Assembly: GCA_963739245.1 (NCBI GenBank)
Contig: CAVTZP010000005.1
Coordinates: 185,248-249,247 of the forward strand
DNA: 64,000 nt
Origin: CAVTZP01 sp963739245
Lineage (GTDB): Bacteria > Chloroflexota > Dehalococcoidia > Dehalococcoidales > BS750m-G39
Direction: 5' to 3'
Shown here: piece after piece, positions 54,038 to 61,850 of the stretch
Position numbering within the stretch: position 1 is the stretch's first letter
Layout: each line of letters begins with the position of its first letter
Program-made: the position numbers and the translations under genes
The notes under the pieces: model-generated
Database searches by the model: none
Told to the model about the DNA's origin: nothing
Seen by the model: only the letters and a program-made list of their open reading frames with translations

Positions 54038-54296
54038 TTTATCAACCTCACCCCCTTAATCTTACCCCACGAAATCTTTGATTTCGCGGGGACCCCTTAA
54101 TCCCCCTCTCCTTAGAAAGGAGAGGGGGAGGAGTAAGAAAGAGGGGCGTTAGCCCCTCTTAAATGCCCGTTAACTTGGGCTCATTATCAAATGGGAAGAG
54201 ATTTTAGGGAGGGGGCGAAGCCCCCTCCCTTACTTATACCCCCTTCCCTTAACAAATTCCTGAGGGAAGGGGGTTGGGGGGATAGGTTTCTAAAAC
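54038..54296. repeat. Dispersed hairpin repeat cluster, copy 7
   Basis: A composite of several modules: CCTCACCCCCTTAATC, CCCCGCGAAAT-type dyad CCACGAAATC/GATTTCGCGGGG (54,064-54,088), CCCCCTCTCCTT/AAGGAGAGGGGG, AAGAGGGGC/GCCCCTCTT, GGGAGGGGGC/GCCCCCTCCC, and CCCCCTTCCC/GGGAAGGGGG. It fills the 360-base gap before the guaB3-like gene and no gene is seen within it. Confidence 0.8.
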
Positions 54297-54353
54297 TTTC
54301 TTGACTTTAAACTGCTGCTTCTGATATAGTTTGCGCTTAAGAAGGACAGCAAA

Positions 54354-55493
54354 ATGGCTAAACCCAAATTTAGGGAGCTTAGGCGTTCCTACGGCTTTGA
54401 CGAGGTGGCAATCGTCCCCGGTGATGTAACCATCAACCCCGACCAGGCAAACATTGAGCTCAAGATAGATAACTTCACCTTCTCCATCCCCATCCTGGCG
54501 TCGGCAATGGATGCGGTAACTGATGTCAATATGGCTATCCTGTTGAGCAAGCGGGGAGGGCTGGCGGTTCTCAACTTGGAGGGGGTGCAAACCCGGTATA
54601 GTAATCCCGAGGAGGTTCTGGCTGAGATTGCTCGGGCTTCGGCGGCTGAGGTTACCCCCTTACTGCAAAAGGTCTATTCTGAACCAATTAAGGGGAAGCT
54701 TATCGGTGAGCGAATTGAGGCGATTAAAAAGGGTGGGGCGGTATGTGGTGTTTCCGTGGCACCGGCTAATACCAAACGCTTTGCTTCCATCGCTGCTGAA
54801 GCCAAGGCTGACATCCTTTTTGTCCAGTCCACGGTTACCACTGCCCGGCATATATCCAAAAGTTACCGGGGGCTGGTCTTTCCTGAGCTTTGTAAGTCCG
54901 TACCGATGCCTATTGTTGTTGGCAATTGCGTCAGCTATAGTGCCTGTTTAGAGCTGATGAGGACCGGAGTCTCCGGGGTTCTGGTGGGGGTAGGGCCGGG
55001 GGCAGCCTGCACTACTAGGCAGGTCCTTGGCGTTGGTGTGCCCCAGATAACCGCCACTATGGATTGTGCTGCCGCTAGGAATGAATATATGCGCGAGTCG
55101 GGGAAGTATGTAGTGCTAATCACCGATGGCGGCTTTCGCAATGGTGGTGACCTGAGCAAAGCCTTCGCCGCCGGCGCTGACGCTGTGATGATTGGCTCAA
55201 TCTTTGCCCAGGCCAAAGAGGCACCAGGACGGGGTTATCACTGGGGTATGGCTCATCCTCACCCGGCACTACCCAGGGGGACTAGGATAAAGGTGGGGAC
55301 TACCGGCACACTGGAGCAGATTCTATTCGGCCCGGCCTCGGTTACCGATGGTAGCCAGAATCTCATCGGGGCGCTGCGCACGGCAATGGGCGTCTGCGGC
55401 GCATTTAACATTCAAGAGATGCATAAGGTTGAGATGGTGATTGCCCCGGCCATTACCACTGAGGGAAAAACCTGGCAGATGTCGCAGTCTTAG
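54354..55493 (+). CDS. GuaB3-type IMP dehydrogenase-family protein
   Basis: 379 aa TIM barrel without CBS domains, as in GuaB3. The catalytic-loop cysteine region GVGPGAACTTRQVLGVGVPQ, ASAMDAVTDVNMA, ITDGGFRNGGDLSKAFAAGADAVMIGS and the flap-side KVGTTGTLEQILFGP are visible. Whether it makes XMP from IMP or acts as GMP-reductase-like enzyme is not decidable here. Confidence 0.88.
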   Translation: MAKPKFRELRRSYGFDEVAIVPGDVTINPDQANIELKIDNFTFSIPILASAMDAVTDVNMAILLSKRGGLAVLNLEGVQTRYSNPEEVLAEIARASAAEVTPLLQKVYSEPIKGKLIGERIEAIKKGGAVCGVSVAPANTKRFASIAAEAKADILFVQSTVTTARHISKSYRGLVFPELCKSVPMPIVVGNCVSYSACLELMRTGVSGVLVGVGPGAACTTRQVLGVGVPQITATMDCAAARNEYMRESGKYVVLITDGGFRNGGDLSKAFAAGADAVMIGSIFAQAKEAPGRGYHWGMAHPHPALPRGTRIKVGTTGTLEQILFGPASVTDGSQNLIGALRTAMGVCGAFNIQEMHKVEMVIAPAITTEGKTWQMSQS

Positions 55494-55502
55494 CCATTAA
55501 TA

Positions 55503-56276
55503 CTATATAAAGCTCTCATCTTCCTCTTCAGCCGCTGTTTCTCTCTCGCCACTAATATGAGGCAGTAGGGGCTCTATTTTCCCCCGTTTGCTTGGTAAGG
55601 GAAAGGTCAGTTTATCAATTATCTGGCGCAGCTCCAGTATTCTCCCCTGAGGCGGCGAGTCCACAACCACACCAACCACCCCTGCCGCCCATAGAGCCTG
55701 AAGCTCACCGGCACTGACACCTGAGGGCGCAGACGCCAGCAAGGGTTTGGTCAACAGGTCGCCGCAGCGCCGAAAGAACATAAGATGGCGCCAGGTAAGA
55801 AGATTGTCCTTCTCTGGCTCACTACTAATAAGCACCGCATCTACCGGCAAGTCATCAACTGCTTTCAGTAGACCTTCGCTGAGCGATGACCCAACTTCTA
55901 ATATCTTACCCACCTCATTACCGTGGAGTGTTGCCAGCGGTGTATCTGACGGGAAGACAACAAAATCACAACCAGCCTCCACCACCGACTTTATTCCCTC
56001 CCCGCTGGTATCTTTTAGCCAGCCACCCCAGGGAATACTAGACATCGCCTGAGATATTTTGTGAATGGCTTTAGCCCCCGAGCTTAATTTGGGGATTAGC
56101 AGTAGCCCGGCATCAGCGCCGGTCACATAATCAGCCAAACCTTCAATACTAGCCTCAGCCAGAGTGGCGACAAGCAGCATCCTCGGCTTCGGTGGTGCTG
56201 CCGTTGCCGCCCTAAACCCCATAGGCTGGGGTCCAATCTGTGAAATCAGCTTCAACTTATTTATAAACTTGCTCAT
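55503..56276 (-). CDS. Conserved TIM-barrel-like protein of unknown function
   Basis: 257 aa. Alternating strands and helices (MLLVATLAEASIEGLADYVTGADAGLLLI; GCDFVVFPSD; DAVLISSEP; AGVVGVVVDSP) suggest an alpha/beta barrel similar to hypothetical proteins of Dehalococcoidia. Acidic tail EEEDESFI. Convergent with the guaB3-like gene, 9 bases apart. No active site is recognised. Confidence 0.65.
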   Translation of the reverse strand: MSKFINKLKLISQIGPQPMGFRAATAAPPKPRMLLVATLAEASIEGLADYVTGADAGLLLIPKLSSGAKAIHKISQAMSSIPWGGWLKDTSGEGIKSVVEAGCDFVVFPSDTPLATLHGNEVGKILEVGSSLSEGLLKAVDDLPVDAVLISSEPEKDNLLTWRHLMFFRRCGDLLTKPLLASAPSGVSAGELQALWAAGVVGVVVDSPPQGRILELRQIIDKLTFPLPSKRGKIEPLLPHISGERETAAEEEDESFI

Positions 56277-56325
56277 TTACCGGCCTTAATATTAACACTG
56301 TTCTATAAGTGCTTTCAACTTTCTG

Positions 56326-56363
56326 CACCTCACTCCCTTCTAATCCCCCTCTCCTTCCAGGAG
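56326..56363. repeat. Dispersed hairpin repeat, copy 8, left half
   Basis: CACCTCACTCCCTTCTAATCC and CCCCTCTCCTTCCAGGAG; the repeat breaks off at the hairpin loop and resumes at 61,851 beyond the inserted element. Confidence 0.8.
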
Positions 56364-56420
56364 CTTTGTATCATAAGTGCCTTCTGTATCAAAAGTCAGG
56401 TGGTTGTATCAAAAGTCTAA
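56364..56420 (+). repeat. Left terminal inverted repeat and iterons
   Basis: CTTTGTATCATAAGTGCC (56,364-56,381) followed by CTGTATCAAAAGTC and TTGTATCAAAAGTC spaced by about 20 bases. Likely transposase-binding sites. Confidence 0.8.
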
Positions 56421-56549
56421 TCACTTCTTCTTGGATGGGGTATACTTGGGAAGGTCTGCTCCATCACCAGACTTATCTGGTCGTAGTCCTCCGGGAGTCC
56501 GAACTGGTCTAGCGATGTTTCCATCTTTCTGTGTTGGTGTTCCTTTCAT
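56421..56549 (-). CDS. Small basic protein, 42 aa, of unknown function
   Basis: MKGTPTQKDGNIARPVRTPG opens and PKYTPSKKK closes the protein; it is glycine/proline/lysine-rich and has no membrane segment. A perfect AGGAGG lies 7 bases before ATG 56549. It is the last gene of the minus-strand run in the element and sits inside the terminal-repeat region. Unknown function. Confidence 0.5.
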   Translation of the reverse strand: MKGTPTQKDGNIARPVRTPGGLRPDKSGDGADLPKYTPSKKK

Positions 56550-56570
56550 ATTAGCCTCCTATAAATTAGG

Positions 56571-56645
56571 CTTTGCCTCATAAGTGCCACTTGCCCTAAA
56601 AGTAGGCGAGTTGCCCCAAAAGTGGGGGGCTTTTGATACAACGCC
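56571..56645. repeat. Internal, diverged copy of element ends
   Basis: CTTTGCCTCATAAGTGCC (56,571-56,588) matches the left terminus at 16 of 18 positions and is followed by two degenerate iterons TTGCCCTAAAAGT and TTGCCCCAAAAGT at the same spacing as the real end. Then GGCTTTTGATACAACGCC (56,628-56,645) resembles the right terminus. The 282-base segment 56,364-56,645 thus has both kinds of end. Confidence 0.65.
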
Positions 56646-56676
56646 CGTCCAGTGGGAGACTTCGTTCGGCTCCTCT

Positions 56677-56964
56677 TCATCTACTTTCGCACGTTTCCTT
56701 CTTGTTTGCGGAAACGAGTTTGTAGCTATCGGAGACCTCCAAATCTCCCGTGCTTTGGTTGTGAGTACTGCAAAGTGGGTAGATATACCACTTATCGTCG
56801 GAACTATCAGATTTCTGGACGTGAGCACCCACCAAGTCCTTCTTCAGGCATCCATTCGCTTGACAATAGTTGGTCGACTGGCCGCTAAACTTCTCCCAAT
56901 GTTTTAGCCATGAACCACAAGAACACATGGTTTGGGACGTTCCGTTGATATTTTTAATCTTCAT
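56677..56964 (-). CDS. Small zinc/HNH-like protein of unknown function
   Basis: 95 aa. Cysteines C14, C16, C34, C39, C65 with H48 (LVGAHVQ) and H68-N69 (YIYPLCSTHN) form a pattern like a compact HNH or treble-clef fold. I recall similar ~90 aa hypothetical proteins in many bacteria but no assigned function. AAAGGAG precedes ATG 56964. Downstream of the restriction-modification gene, so possibly an accessory nuclease of the same system. Confidence 0.65.
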   Translation of the reverse strand: MKIKNINGTSQTMCSCGSWLKHWEKFSGQSTNYCQANGCLKKDLVGAHVQKSDSSDDKWYIYPLCSTHNQSTGDLEVSDSYKLVSANKKETCESR

Positions 56965-56982
56965 GGTTCTCCTTTCGTAATT

Positions 56983-57075
56983 TCATAGCAATGTTTTTTG
57001 ATGGTGTTGCTCTTGCGCAAGTTTAGCCTTACTTGCCGGATTCTCACCCCAAAGTATTGTCAAAACATCAGCCAT
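56983..57075 (-). CDS. Possible 30-aa peptide
   Basis: ATG 57075 to TGA 56983, preceded by GGGGG; encodes MADVLTILWGENPASKAKLA and a His/Gln-rich end. Lies between the restriction-modification gene (31 bases) and the 95-aa gene (18 bases), whose Shine-Dalgarno starts right after its stop. Coding status uncertain. Confidence 0.35.
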   Translation of the reverse strand: MADVLTILWGENPASKAKLAQEQHHQKTLL

Positions 57076-57106
57076 AACACACCCCCTACTGTAGTTGCCT
57101 CAAAGG

Positions 57107-59764
57107 TCACTGGTTCATCACCTGCAAAGTCTGGGATTCAAGTTGTTCTGATTGGACTCGTAGAGCGTTAGCTTGATTCAATTTCTCAACTACGGTCTTG
57201 ACTATATCTGCCTGTTCATCCTTATTGGTTGGCAGTAAGACTTTCAATTCTCTAATGGATGTATAATCAAGCGCCAACCGTGATGAACCAGTGGCAGCCC
57301 TATCTATCTGCGGACGACAAAGCTGTGTATTTAGGAAAGCACTCAAGTAATCGGGAATAATGTCTTGATTAACACGAATGCGCACACTATGCTGATTTAT
57401 GTTGGCTTCTCCAAAGTTCTCTGGCACTACTGCGGCTATACCATAAGAACCAGTGATGGTGAAAACTACGTCCTCTGCTTTCAGTTGTGACCTTTTCAGC
57501 AAGACCGTATGAGTATGAGTATCAATGCAAGGGTCGTCCTCTGAATTCCAGACTAATTGATTAGGATGCACATTTTGTACACGAACAAATTTTGCTCCTT
57601 CATCAGGATATGATGCACCTAATGGGGTCGCACCGCCCGTTAGTGCTTCTTTACCGGGTTGAAGCAGGGTTTTTAGTTGGACTACCTTCCAGCTATGCTT
57701 CTCTGCTATTTGTTCTAAGGAGTTCATTGTGCTGAAATAGCGAGGGTCAAAAAAGTGAGCATCGAGCCGCTTTGTTGGATTGTTGGAGAATAGACTATCG
57801 ACTAGGAATCCGGTGGTAGGTGTCTGCTCGGCCAACTTCCCATCCTCTTCAAACTGGCGATACCGTTCCAAAATCTGCGGCAACTCGTTAAGATGCGGAC
57901 GTTCTTTCCCGGAGTCGCTGTGTCCTATGTTTGTACACAACGCCATGAATATACTTGGCTGTGGCTCTAGGGGGTCAGTCTTCTTTTTAAGGTATAAAAC
58001 GGATGTGGATACTGACCCTTGAGCTTTGACAAATGCATTCTTAGGTAGTGAGATTATTGCCTTAAGAACAAAGTGCTCTAAGATGTATTCCCTGAAAGGT
58101 CGTGCGGTGCGAGTATTGAGAACGCTATCATCCATTACAGTAAGTAATCTGCCATCCTTCTCTAGTAAATCCCAATAGCGCTCTAGAAACATCACAGACG
58201 ACTTAAGAGATGTTCTGGGTCTGCCCTTTTTATCTACAGAGAGCGTGTAATCGCTCAGGACACTCAATTCTTTAGGGTCTTTTCTTTCGTAGGTCATTGA
58301 GAATGGTGGATTACTAAGAATTACGGAGAACTTCATCTTTTCGGTCACTACGGCAGTACGCAGTTCATCAATTTCTTGTCTCGTATGAATAGGCAATCCG
58401 GCTTCCACCCGTAACTGCTTATCCAGCGAATCGGCATAGTAAATTCGGCTCCCCCCATCCTTATGAAGAAGCATATTTAGTCTTGCGATTCTAGCAATTG
58501 GTGGGTCTTGTCCGGCATCAATACCCCACAGTGTTTCCGTCCGCAACTGCTTAATGAGTGTCTCTTTCTCGGTCTGGCTCAGCCCTTTGTGGCTATTAAG
58601 TGCTTCACTCATATTTGACATTGCTTCAATTAGGAAACCACCCGTGCCGCAACAGCCATCTAGGACTCTGTCCATATAGTCTGCGGATGCACGTAGTTTA
58701 GCCAGTCTGACCATGAATTTCACCACCGCTCTCGGAGTGAAGAACTGCCCCAATGCCTCTCCCCTCATTGTGGCCGTTAAGAAGGTTTCGAACAGTCGTC
58801 CATTCAAGTCTTCATCTACTGCATAAAGGTCAAGATGTTCGAGTATCTTGATGACTTCTTTGATGGTGGATGGTGCTAATCTTATACCTTCACCTTGCTC
58901 AAATATCCTCTTTTTTTCTTTCTGGAGAATTTGCAGTTCAATGGACTGTGCCAGTTGCGAAAACAAAATAGTATTGACTGGATTGTCCGTAACCTCTTCC
59001 ATCTCATTTATCCAATGCACGGAGAGGCGGACGTATTCTCTAGGTACATAGCCAGTACCTAGACCTATTGGGGGTTGCGAAGATAGCTTTTCGTGTAGTT
59101 TCCTATCCTCAGTAATCTTCACAAACATGATTTTGGCAAATTCGTAAAACGCTGATGCGGGGCTTCTCTTTTCTGCCTTCCAAATCTTCCGGTGGCACAT
59201 TTCAAATATACTTGGTAGGTCGGGGGGGATGACGGTTCTAAATTCGAAAGCCTCAGTTTGCACCTTAGTCTTCTGCTGAGCAGCCAACGTTTCTCTGCCT
59301 AAGTCATGTTTGAGCGCCTCGAATTTGGGATTCTTATCCACAAAATCCTCGAAATTGAGGTCATACAGGATGTTGTCACTATCATAGTGTTTGACAAGTA
59401 GCTTGTGACCGTTTACACCGATACAATACTGGTCTGGCTTTGGAGCAGTCATATGGCGTCTGATGACTGAGGCATATAATTGAGAATCCTCTATCCCATC
59501 TTCTGCTACCTCATCTGGGTGTTTCGCATCAATTATTAAGACCGGCTTCTCTTTACCTTTCAAGGGGTAGGCGAGATAATCAGGAAAATACTGCTTACGC
59601 TTTTTGCCCTTCCCAATCATTGCTTTCTGAACACTTGTCTTGGTTTCTAGGTAGTCGGAGGTATACCCTAAATCAACGAGCCAGGGCAAAATGAAGAACT
59701 GCTCTACATCGCTCTCATTCTTTAGGGAGGCCAAGGCACAGTATTTGTTGTGTTCGCTAACCAT
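57107..59764 (-). CDS. Single-chain restriction-modification enzyme (nuclease + N6-adenine methyltransferase + specificity domain)
   Basis: 885 aa. Residues about 1-150: HsdR-N-type nuclease with PD-(D/E)xK residues FPDYLAYP (D62) and LIIDAK (D79, K81). Residues about 180-680: gamma-type N6-adenine methyltransferase with motif I DGCCGTGGFL (369-378) and motif IV NPPF (485-488). Residues about 690-885: HsdS-like target-recognition half (VVQLKTLL..., RVQNVHPNQL, DVVFTITGSYGIAAVVPENF, INQHSVRIRV) and a helical tail. No separate hsdR, hsdM or hsdS is present, so it resembles type IIG/IIL enzymes. The start overlaps the HTH gene by 8 bases. Confidence 0.85.
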   Translation of the reverse strand: MVSEHNKYCALASLKNESDVEQFFILPWLVDLGYTSDYLETKTSVQKAMIGKGKKRKQYFPDYLAYPLKGKEKPVLIIDAKHPDEVAEDGIEDSQLYASVIRRHMTAPKPDQYCIGVNGHKLLVKHYDSDNILYDLNFEDFVDKNPKFEALKHDLGRETLAAQQKTKVQTEAFEFRTVIPPDLPSIFEMCHRKIWKAEKRSPASAFYEFAKIMFVKITEDRKLHEKLSSQPPIGLGTGYVPREYVRLSVHWINEMEEVTDNPVNTILFSQLAQSIELQILQKEKKRIFEQGEGIRLAPSTIKEVIKILEHLDLYAVDEDLNGRLFETFLTATMRGEALGQFFTPRAVVKFMVRLAKLRASADYMDRVLDGCCGTGGFLIEAMSNMSEALNSHKGLSQTEKETLIKQLRTETLWGIDAGQDPPIARIARLNMLLHKDGGSRIYYADSLDKQLRVEAGLPIHTRQEIDELRTAVVTEKMKFSVILSNPPFSMTYERKDPKELSVLSDYTLSVDKKGRPRTSLKSSVMFLERYWDLLEKDGRLLTVMDDSVLNTRTARPFREYILEHFVLKAIISLPKNAFVKAQGSVSTSVLYLKKKTDPLEPQPSIFMALCTNIGHSDSGKERPHLNELPQILERYRQFEEDGKLAEQTPTTGFLVDSLFSNNPTKRLDAHFFDPRYFSTMNSLEQIAEKHSWKVVQLKTLLQPGKEALTGGATPLGASYPDEGAKFVRVQNVHPNQLVWNSEDDPCIDTHTHTVLLKRSQLKAEDVVFTITGSYGIAAVVPENFGEANINQHSVRIRVNQDIIPDYLSAFLNTQLCRPQIDRAATGSSRLALDYTSIRELKVLLPTNKDEQADIVKTVVEKLNQANALRVQSEQLESQTLQVMNQ

Positions 59765-60002
59765 CTGCTCTCTCCACGTAATTTCTGCGACTACCCTTAG
59801 CGTATCGTCTCTGCTTCGGTATTCTCTTCTGCTTCAACAGTTCATCTAATATCACTAGCATACCCTTAGCGTTAGTAGCGTTCCGGCGATTAGCTCTCCA
59901 GTTTTCCACCGTATCGGATGTTACCTCCAACTTATCCGCTATCGCCGCTAGTGTCCAGCCCTTCTCTTGGAGCTGGGCTATTTTTGCCTGTATTTCGTTC
60001 AT
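59757..60002 (-). CDS. Helix-turn-helix regulator (controller-like)
   Basis: 81 aa. NEIQAKIAQLQEKGWTLAAIADKLEVTSDTVENWRANRR is a helix-turn-helix of the Cro/LuxR-like kind; the tail is very basic (KQKRIPKQRRYAKGSRRNYVERADG). ATG 60002 is chosen because it abuts the HTH and follows a sigma-70 promoter; the longer open frame to 61289 is the antisense of the transposase. Overlap with the methyltransferase start implies translational coupling, like C-proteins of restriction systems. Confidence 0.8.
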   Translation of the reverse strand: MNEIQAKIAQLQEKGWTLAAIADKLEVTSDTVENWRANRRNATNAKGMLVILDELLKQKRIPKQRRYAKGSRRNYVERADG

Positions 60003-60009
60003 TATTAGA

Positions 60010-60112
60010 TATAATAGCATACAACATATACTTTTGTCAATAGGCAATTTTATAAAATCGGGCAAAATTGACATAAAAACTATTGACAAAGCCATACAAT
60101 GTGTGCTATTAT
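60010..60112. promoter_or_regulatory. Mirror-image divergent promoters and operators
   Basis: Minus strand: TTGACA (60,040-60,035), 18 bases, TATTAT (60,016-60,011). Plus strand: TTGACA (60,083-60,088), 18 bases, TATTAT (60,107-60,112). The -10 flanks form an inverted repeat: TATAATAGCATACAACATAT (60,010-60,029) against TATAATAGCACACATTGTAT (complement of 60,093-60,112), 16 of 20 equal. Probable binding sites of the HTH protein, controlling both it and the transposase. Confidence 0.65.
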
Positions 60113-60149
60113 AGATATAGAATAAAGAGTTGTAGTAAGGAGTATTGAG

Positions 60150-61400
60150 ATGGATGCGAGAGAAGAGAGAGGGCTGGTTATAGCCAACACAAGCAAGATT
60201 GAGAAAAACAGGCTGGGCTGGAAAGTCCCCTCCCAGTCCGGCAACGGAAGCTATATCGTAAACCTCGACCACGGCGAGCCGTTTTGCACCTGCCCCGATT
60301 ATGAGGCTCGCCACCTGCCCTGCAAGCATATCCACGCTGTAGAGTTCGTTATCCAGAGGGAAACCCGACCAGACGGAAGTACCGTCTACACCAAGTCTAT
60401 CAAAATGACCTGCACTCAGGAATGGACGGCTTATGATGATGCTCAGATGCACGAACAAGAACGGTTTTTGACATTGCTCAGAGACCTCTGCAACGGTATC
60501 CCTCAACCTGAGCAAACGCTCGGCAGACCGAGGCTTCCATTGTCCGATGTGGTATTTGGTGCGGTCTATAAGGTCTATTCCACTATGTCCGGCAGACGTT
60601 TCATGTCCAACATCCGTGAAGCGGAAACAAAGGAACTGGTTGGCAAATTCCCGTCTTTCGCCAGCAATGCCCGTTACCTTGAGAAATCCGAATTGACGCC
60701 ACTGCTCAAAACCATCATCGAGCAGAGTGCCAGCCCATTGAAGGTGGTCGAGACAGACTTCGCCGTTGACTCCTCCGGCTTCGCCACCAGTGTTTATGCC
60801 CGATGGTTCGACCACAAGTGGGGAAAGGAACGCAGTCGGCAGACTTGGGTTAAGACGCATCTTATCTGCGGTGTCAAGACTCATATCGTTACCAGTGTTG
60901 AGGCAACCCCAACCGAAACGGCTGACGCTCCGCAATTTGCCCCACTGGTAAAGGCGACAGCTAAAATGTTTTCCATCAGTGAAGTGTCGGCTGATAAGGC
61001 ATACTCCAGCAAAAAGAACCTTAACGCTGTAATGGCAGTAAACGGAACGCCTTATATACCCTTCAAAAACTATTCTAAGGGCAGTCAGGGTAATCACGGT
61101 TTTGATGGTCTCTGGCAACGGATGTGGCACTTCTACAACTTCAACCGGGATGTCTTCTTGGAGCATTACCATAAGAGGTCGAATGTCGAAACCGCCTTCT
61201 CGATGATAAAGGCTAAGTTCGGCAGTGCGGTTCGGGCTAAGACTCCGACTGCTCAGGTCAACGAGGTTTTGTGCAAAGTGCTTTGTCATAACATCTGCGT
61301 CCTTATCCAGAGCATATACGAGTTGGGGCTTGAGCCGACATTCTGGACTGGTGAGGTAAAAGAGCCAATTGCTCCCAAAGCCCTTATTACTATGCTTTGA
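60150..61400 (+). CDS. DDE transposase with N-terminal SWIM zinc finger
   Basis: 416 aa. SWIM finger CTCPDYEARHLPCKH (C46, C48, C58, H60), then a DDE catalytic domain: D207 in FAVDSSGF, D282 in SADKAYSS and E347 in NVETAFSMIK, i.e. an IS4/IS5-superfamily core. AAGGAG lies 7 bases before ATG 60150. The 9-11 bp target duplication of the element fits IS4-like enzymes. It is the only transposase here and the likely mover of the element. Confidence 0.88.
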   Translation: MDAREERGLVIANTSKIEKNRLGWKVPSQSGNGSYIVNLDHGEPFCTCPDYEARHLPCKHIHAVEFVIQRETRPDGSTVYTKSIKMTCTQEWTAYDDAQMHEQERFLTLLRDLCNGIPQPEQTLGRPRLPLSDVVFGAVYKVYSTMSGRRFMSNIREAETKELVGKFPSFASNARYLEKSELTPLLKTIIEQSASPLKVVETDFAVDSSGFATSVYARWFDHKWGKERSRQTWVKTHLICGVKTHIVTSVEATPTETADAPQFAPLVKATAKMFSISEVSADKAYSSKKNLNAVMAVNGTPYIPFKNYSKGSQGNHGFDGLWQRMWHFYNFNRDVFLEHYHKRSNVETAFSMIKAKFGSAVRAKTPTAQVNEVLCKVLCHNICVLIQSIYELGLEPTFWTGEVKEPIAPKALITML

Positions 61401-61441
61401 TAATTGACATTACTTCCACCCTGTGATAATCTCTTCTCGTT

Positions 61442-61753
61442 ATGAACAGCTTCAGCTTGCCTAAAGGCTGGAGTTCTTGGGCGATAATAGGTGCTATCAT
61501 TTTTCTCGCCTTGCTTGCAACGCATCATACTGCCACTGCCTTTGCTGGTCTCGCCTTTATCGGGGTTATTTTCCTCATTGTGCTTCTCGCTAATGCTGGC
61601 TTTTCTTCCCGGGTTTTGTGGATTGCTTTGCTAATTCTTCTTGCGCTTCTCGTAATTCTCGGCTTAAGATACGTACCCGCCGAATGGCAACCACAACAAA
61701 TGCTAAAAGCACCAGCACAAGGGTTAACAATACTATCGCCTCTCCTAATGTGA
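61442..61753 (+). CDS. Possible small membrane protein
   Basis: 103 aa, three hydrophobic segments (about 13-27, 34-50, 57-75). No clear Shine-Dalgarno. Its second half is antisense to a better-supported 57-aa ORF, so only one of the two is probably real there. Confidence 0.4.
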   Translation: MNSFSLPKGWSSWAIIGAIIFLALLATHHTATAFAGLAFIGVIFLIVLLANAGFSSRVLWIALLILLALLVILGLRYVPAEWQPQQMLKAPAQGLTILSPLLM

Positions 61754-61763
61754 GTGTAAACAT
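61590..61763 (-). CDS. Small single-span membrane protein, 57 aa
   Basis: One membrane helix (about 8-27, EAIVLLTLVLVLLAFVVVAI), a basic stop-transfer RRVR, then a short amphipathic coiled coil (LSRELREAQEELAKQ) and a lysine-rich end. GGGAGGGGG lies 5 bases before ATG 61763. Function unknown; faces inward from the right end of the element. Confidence 0.45.
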   Translation of the reverse strand: MFTLTLGEAIVLLTLVLVLLAFVVVAIRRVRILSRELREAQEELAKQSTKPGKKSQH

Positions 61764-61785
61764 TTATTCCCCCTCCCTTTTTAGA

Positions 61786-61850
61786 TTATTGATACAGAAA
61801 TAGCAGTTGTATCAAAAGTCGGCGATTTTTGGCACTTGTGATACAACGCC
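61786..61850 (-). repeat. Right terminal inverted repeat and iterons
   Basis: Complement of the end reads GGCGTTGTATCACAAGTGCC (61,831-61,850); inward lie TTGTATCAAAAGTC in the opposite orientation (61,807-61,820) and CTGTATCA. Pairs with the left end at 56,364. Confidence 0.8.

Larger units (their letters stand above)
56364..61850. mobile_element. 5.5-kb transposon carrying a restriction-modification operon
   Basis: Flanked by CCTTCCAGGAG at both sides (56,353-56,363 and 61,851-61,861), an 11-base shared stretch that gives a 9-11 bp target duplication. Joining the flanks restores a complete hairpin repeat like copy 5. The ends are inverted repeats TTGTATCATAAGTGCC (left) and TTGTATCACAAGTGCC (right, complement), 15 of 16 equal, with subterminal TGTATCAAAAGT units. 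It contains a DDE transposase with a SWIM finger, an HTH gene, a fused restriction-modification gene, three small ORFs and a short membrane-protein region. Confidence 0.85.

Noticed and set aside
54038..54296. CRISPR array in the repeat-rich spacer
   Set aside because: Repeats are unequal hairpin modules without regular spacers, and no cas gene is in the window.
59757..61289. 510-codon minus-strand ORF
   Set aside because: Only its last 81 codons (HTH protein) are credible; the rest is antisense to the SWIM-DDE transposase and crosses both divergent promoters.
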